NCBI GenBank assembly: GCA_024233865.1
Contig: JACKPA010000015.1
Coordinates: 62,001 to 126,000, forward strand
Length of the DNA stretch: 64,000 nt
DNA from: Leptospiraceae bacterium
GTDB taxonomy: Bacteria; Spirochaetota; Leptospiria; Leptospirales; Leptospiraceae
Direction of reading: 5' to 3'
The notes below the pieces were generated by a model. That model had not been told where the DNA came from. It made no database searches and saw only the letters and a list, made by a program, of their open reading frames with translations. Positions 62,414 to 64,000 of this stretch are shown one piece after another. Each line of letters opens with the position of its first letter. Position 1 is the stretch's first letter. A program made the translations under genes and the position numbers.

Positions 62414-63982
62414 ATGCAAAACAAAGACCTTATAACTTTATACCACAATGAAACCAAGCACCAGCCTTATAGATATGCCAGGTCTCTTGGCTATCTAGAC
62501 TGGGAAAACCAACCAGAACCATTTAGACACTATTCAGGATGCGATTTGTTTCCATTGCCTTTTCACAAGGATCCGGATGCTAATTTGGTAAGTTTGACTC
62601 ATGAAAATGGTTTTTCCCTATCTTCCATTAGCAAGTTTCTGGAGTTATCCATGGGGCTTAGTGCTTGGAAGTCTTATGGAAATTCTAGCTGGGCACTTCG
62701 AATGAATCCTTCTAGCGGAAATTTGCATCCAACCGAAACCCACCTCATACTTTGGAGTGTAAACGGTATGGCAGATGGAGTCTACCATTATTCACCTTAT
62801 TACCACGCTTTGGAAAAGCGGGCAGAGTTGCCACCAAACGTATCTGAAAAATTAAAATCTTTTTGCACGGTAGGCGGTTTCTTGATTTTTCTTACAAGCA
62901 TATACTGGAGGGAAGCATGGAAATATGGGGAAAGAGCATTTCGATATTGCAATCACGATGTCGGTCATGCCTTAGCTTCCTTGAGTTTTTCTGCCAATTT
63001 ACAAGGCTGGAAATTGGTTTATTCGGACTCATTGTTTGATGATTCCATTGATATTTTATTGGGTTTTGATAAACTTTCTTGGAATAAGTATGATAAAGAA
63101 GTTTCGGATTTAGCCTGCTTTGTTACCAATGTCAAAAATGAAGTGGAATTTAACCCTTTGCCTATAGATGATTTTAAAAAATTAAACTTTATTGGGAACC
63201 CCAATTCTCTTAGTAGAGATTACGCTGATTGGGAAATTATTTATCAAGTATCCGAACAAACCCAAAAAAACGAAGAAGTATTTTCGCTAATTCATTCACC
63301 AATAAATTTAAACTCTTTTGTACCACCAGCTATTATTAGGCAAAGAAGAAGCGCAGTGAATTACGATGGACAAAAAGTTATGAGTAAGGAAACTTTTATT
63401 TCTATTCTCAAAAAAACCATTCCGGAAAATAATTCTTTGCTATTTTCGATTTTTGGAAGTAAACCTTGTATCCATTTTGTATTGTTTGTTCATAGGGTAG
63501 ACGATCTTTTACCTGGTGTTTATTTTTTATTTAGGGCAGAAGAGAATACTTTCCAAACCAAAACCCGAAATGAGTTTCTTTGGGAAAAGGTAGAATCGGA
63601 TATTCCTTTGTACCTCTTATCAAAAGGCAATGCAGAAGACCTCGCAATAGGTGTTAGTTGCCAACAAGATATAGCCGGAGACAGTTGCTTTTCGTTGGGC
63701 ATGATTGCAGAGTTTAAGCAAAACGTAGAAAAAAACGCTTTTTTGTATAAATATTTATTTTGGGAATCCGGGATGATCGGACAAGTATTGTATGTAGAAG
63801 CAGAATCAGCTAGATTCCGAGGTACTGGAATTGGTTGTTTTTTTGACGATTCTGTTCATAACCTTTTGGGTTTGGAAGATAATGAATTCCAAAGCCTGTA
63901 CCATTTTACTATCGGAAACCCGATAAATGACAATCGTTTAACTACAAAAGAAGCCTATTTTCACTTGAAACAAAAAGGCTAG
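62414..63982 (+). CDS. SagB/ThcOx-type dehydrogenase with two nitroreductase domains
   Basis: The 522-residue protein contains two tandem nitroreductase-fold modules, about 1-230 and 300-520. The first has WALRMNPSSGNLHPTETHLIL, typical of SagB, and YRxxx-like YARSLGYLDW. The second has RQRRSAVNYDGQKVMS and the FMN-region RFRGTGIGCFFDD. SagB enzymes oxidise azolines to azoles in ribosomal peptide maturation, but stand-alone double-domain forms occur in many bacteria without a peptide gene. No cyclodehydratase or precursor gene is visible here. Confidence 0.88.
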   Translation: MQNKDLITLYHNETKHQPYRYARSLGYLDWENQPEPFRHYSGCDLFPLPFHKDPDANLVSLTHENGFSLSSISKFLELSMGLSAWKSYGNSSWALRMNPSSGNLHPTETHLILWSVNGMADGVYHYSPYYHALEKRAELPPNVSEKLKSFCTVGGFLIFLTSIYWREAWKYGERAFRYCNHDVGHALASLSFSANLQGWKLVYSDSLFDDSIDILLGFDKLSWNKYDKEVSDLACFVTNVKNEVEFNPLPIDDFKKLNFIGNPNSLSRDYADWEIIYQVSEQTQKNEEVFSLIHSPINLNSFVPPAIIRQRRSAVNYDGQKVMSKETFISILKKTIPENNSLLFSIFGSKPCIHFVLFVHRVDDLLPGVYFLFRAEENTFQTKTRNEFLWEKVESDIPLYLLSKGNAEDLAIGVSCQQDIAGDSCFSLGMIAEFKQNVEKNAFLYKYLFWESGMIGQVLYVEAESARFRGTGIGCFFDDSVHNLLGLEDNEFQSLYHFTIGNPINDNRLTTKEAYFHLKQKG

Positions 63983-64000
63983 TATATTGGAATTCAAGGC

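Noticed and set aside
1..64000. tRNA, rRNA, transposase and prophage genes
   Set aside because: I looked for T-loop-like GGTTCGA motifs, rRNA stretches and transposase or phage protein motifs and found none convincing.

Overview
The window looks like chromosome from a low-G+C, Gram-negative, flagellated spirochaete, most likely a member of the Leptospiraceae. The support is the flgL-fliW-csrA cluster, many lipoproteins with loose spirochaete-type lipoboxes, class III nucleotidyl cyclase and cyclic-nucleotide-binding proteins, several GT-C-like membrane proteins and a TonB-dependent receptor with a long N-terminal extension. The taxonomic call is inference; no rRNA or tRNA gene was found.

Layout. 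1-10 kb: a partial lipoprotein, an HSL-type esterase, xseA with an AI-2E-type membrane protein and a small exported protein, a secreted GH3 glucosaminidase, a twin cNMP-binding protein and a lytic transglycosylase. 10-16 kb: csrA, fliW and flgL, preceded on the same strand by a nonulosonate synthase and an SGNH-MBOAT O-acyltransferase, a pairing that suggests surface or flagellar glycan modification. 16-27.5 kb: a complete type I-E CRISPR-Cas system (cas3, cas8e, cse2, cas7e, cas5e, cas6e, cas1, cas2) with a leader and a 31-repeat array. 27.7-43 kb: old yellow enzyme, an MDR reductase/Acg-type nitroreductase/cyclase/membrane protein operon, DinB-like protein, TonB receptor, a methyltransferase beside a methyltransferase remnant, tmk, lipoprotein and outer-membrane genes, and an FHA protein. 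43-53 kb: a copper/silver-type efflux operon (Cys/His-rich lipoprotein, CopA, TolC-like, DUF3347-like, CusB, CusA). 53-64 kb: mnmC, a CDF transporter, a YtfJ-like protein, a methyltransferase, a membrane protein/ABC permease/ATPase/beta-barrel operon and a SagB-type double nitroreductase.

The most striking region is the CRISPR-Cas operon. A VapBC-like toxin-antitoxin pair sits between cas5e and cas6e, translationally overlapped with both. It is bracketed by an imperfect 26/27-nt direct duplication of the cas5e-cas6e junction. The duplication explains the odd tails: VapC now ends with what looks like the original Cas5e C-terminus, and Cas5e has a frame-shifted new one. The array also records its history. 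Spacers 2 and 16 overlap on one target from opposite strands, spacers 10 and 22 may dovetail with an AAG motif at the junction, and repeat 20 carries a changed last base.

A second odd locus lies in the metal-efflux operon: a 19-bp minisatellite of about 12 direct copies, preceded by one inverted copy that forms a perfect 40-nt palindrome, directly upstream of cusB. Several short palindromic repeats are scattered between genes. Two small gene remnants are visible, both truncated against converging genes.
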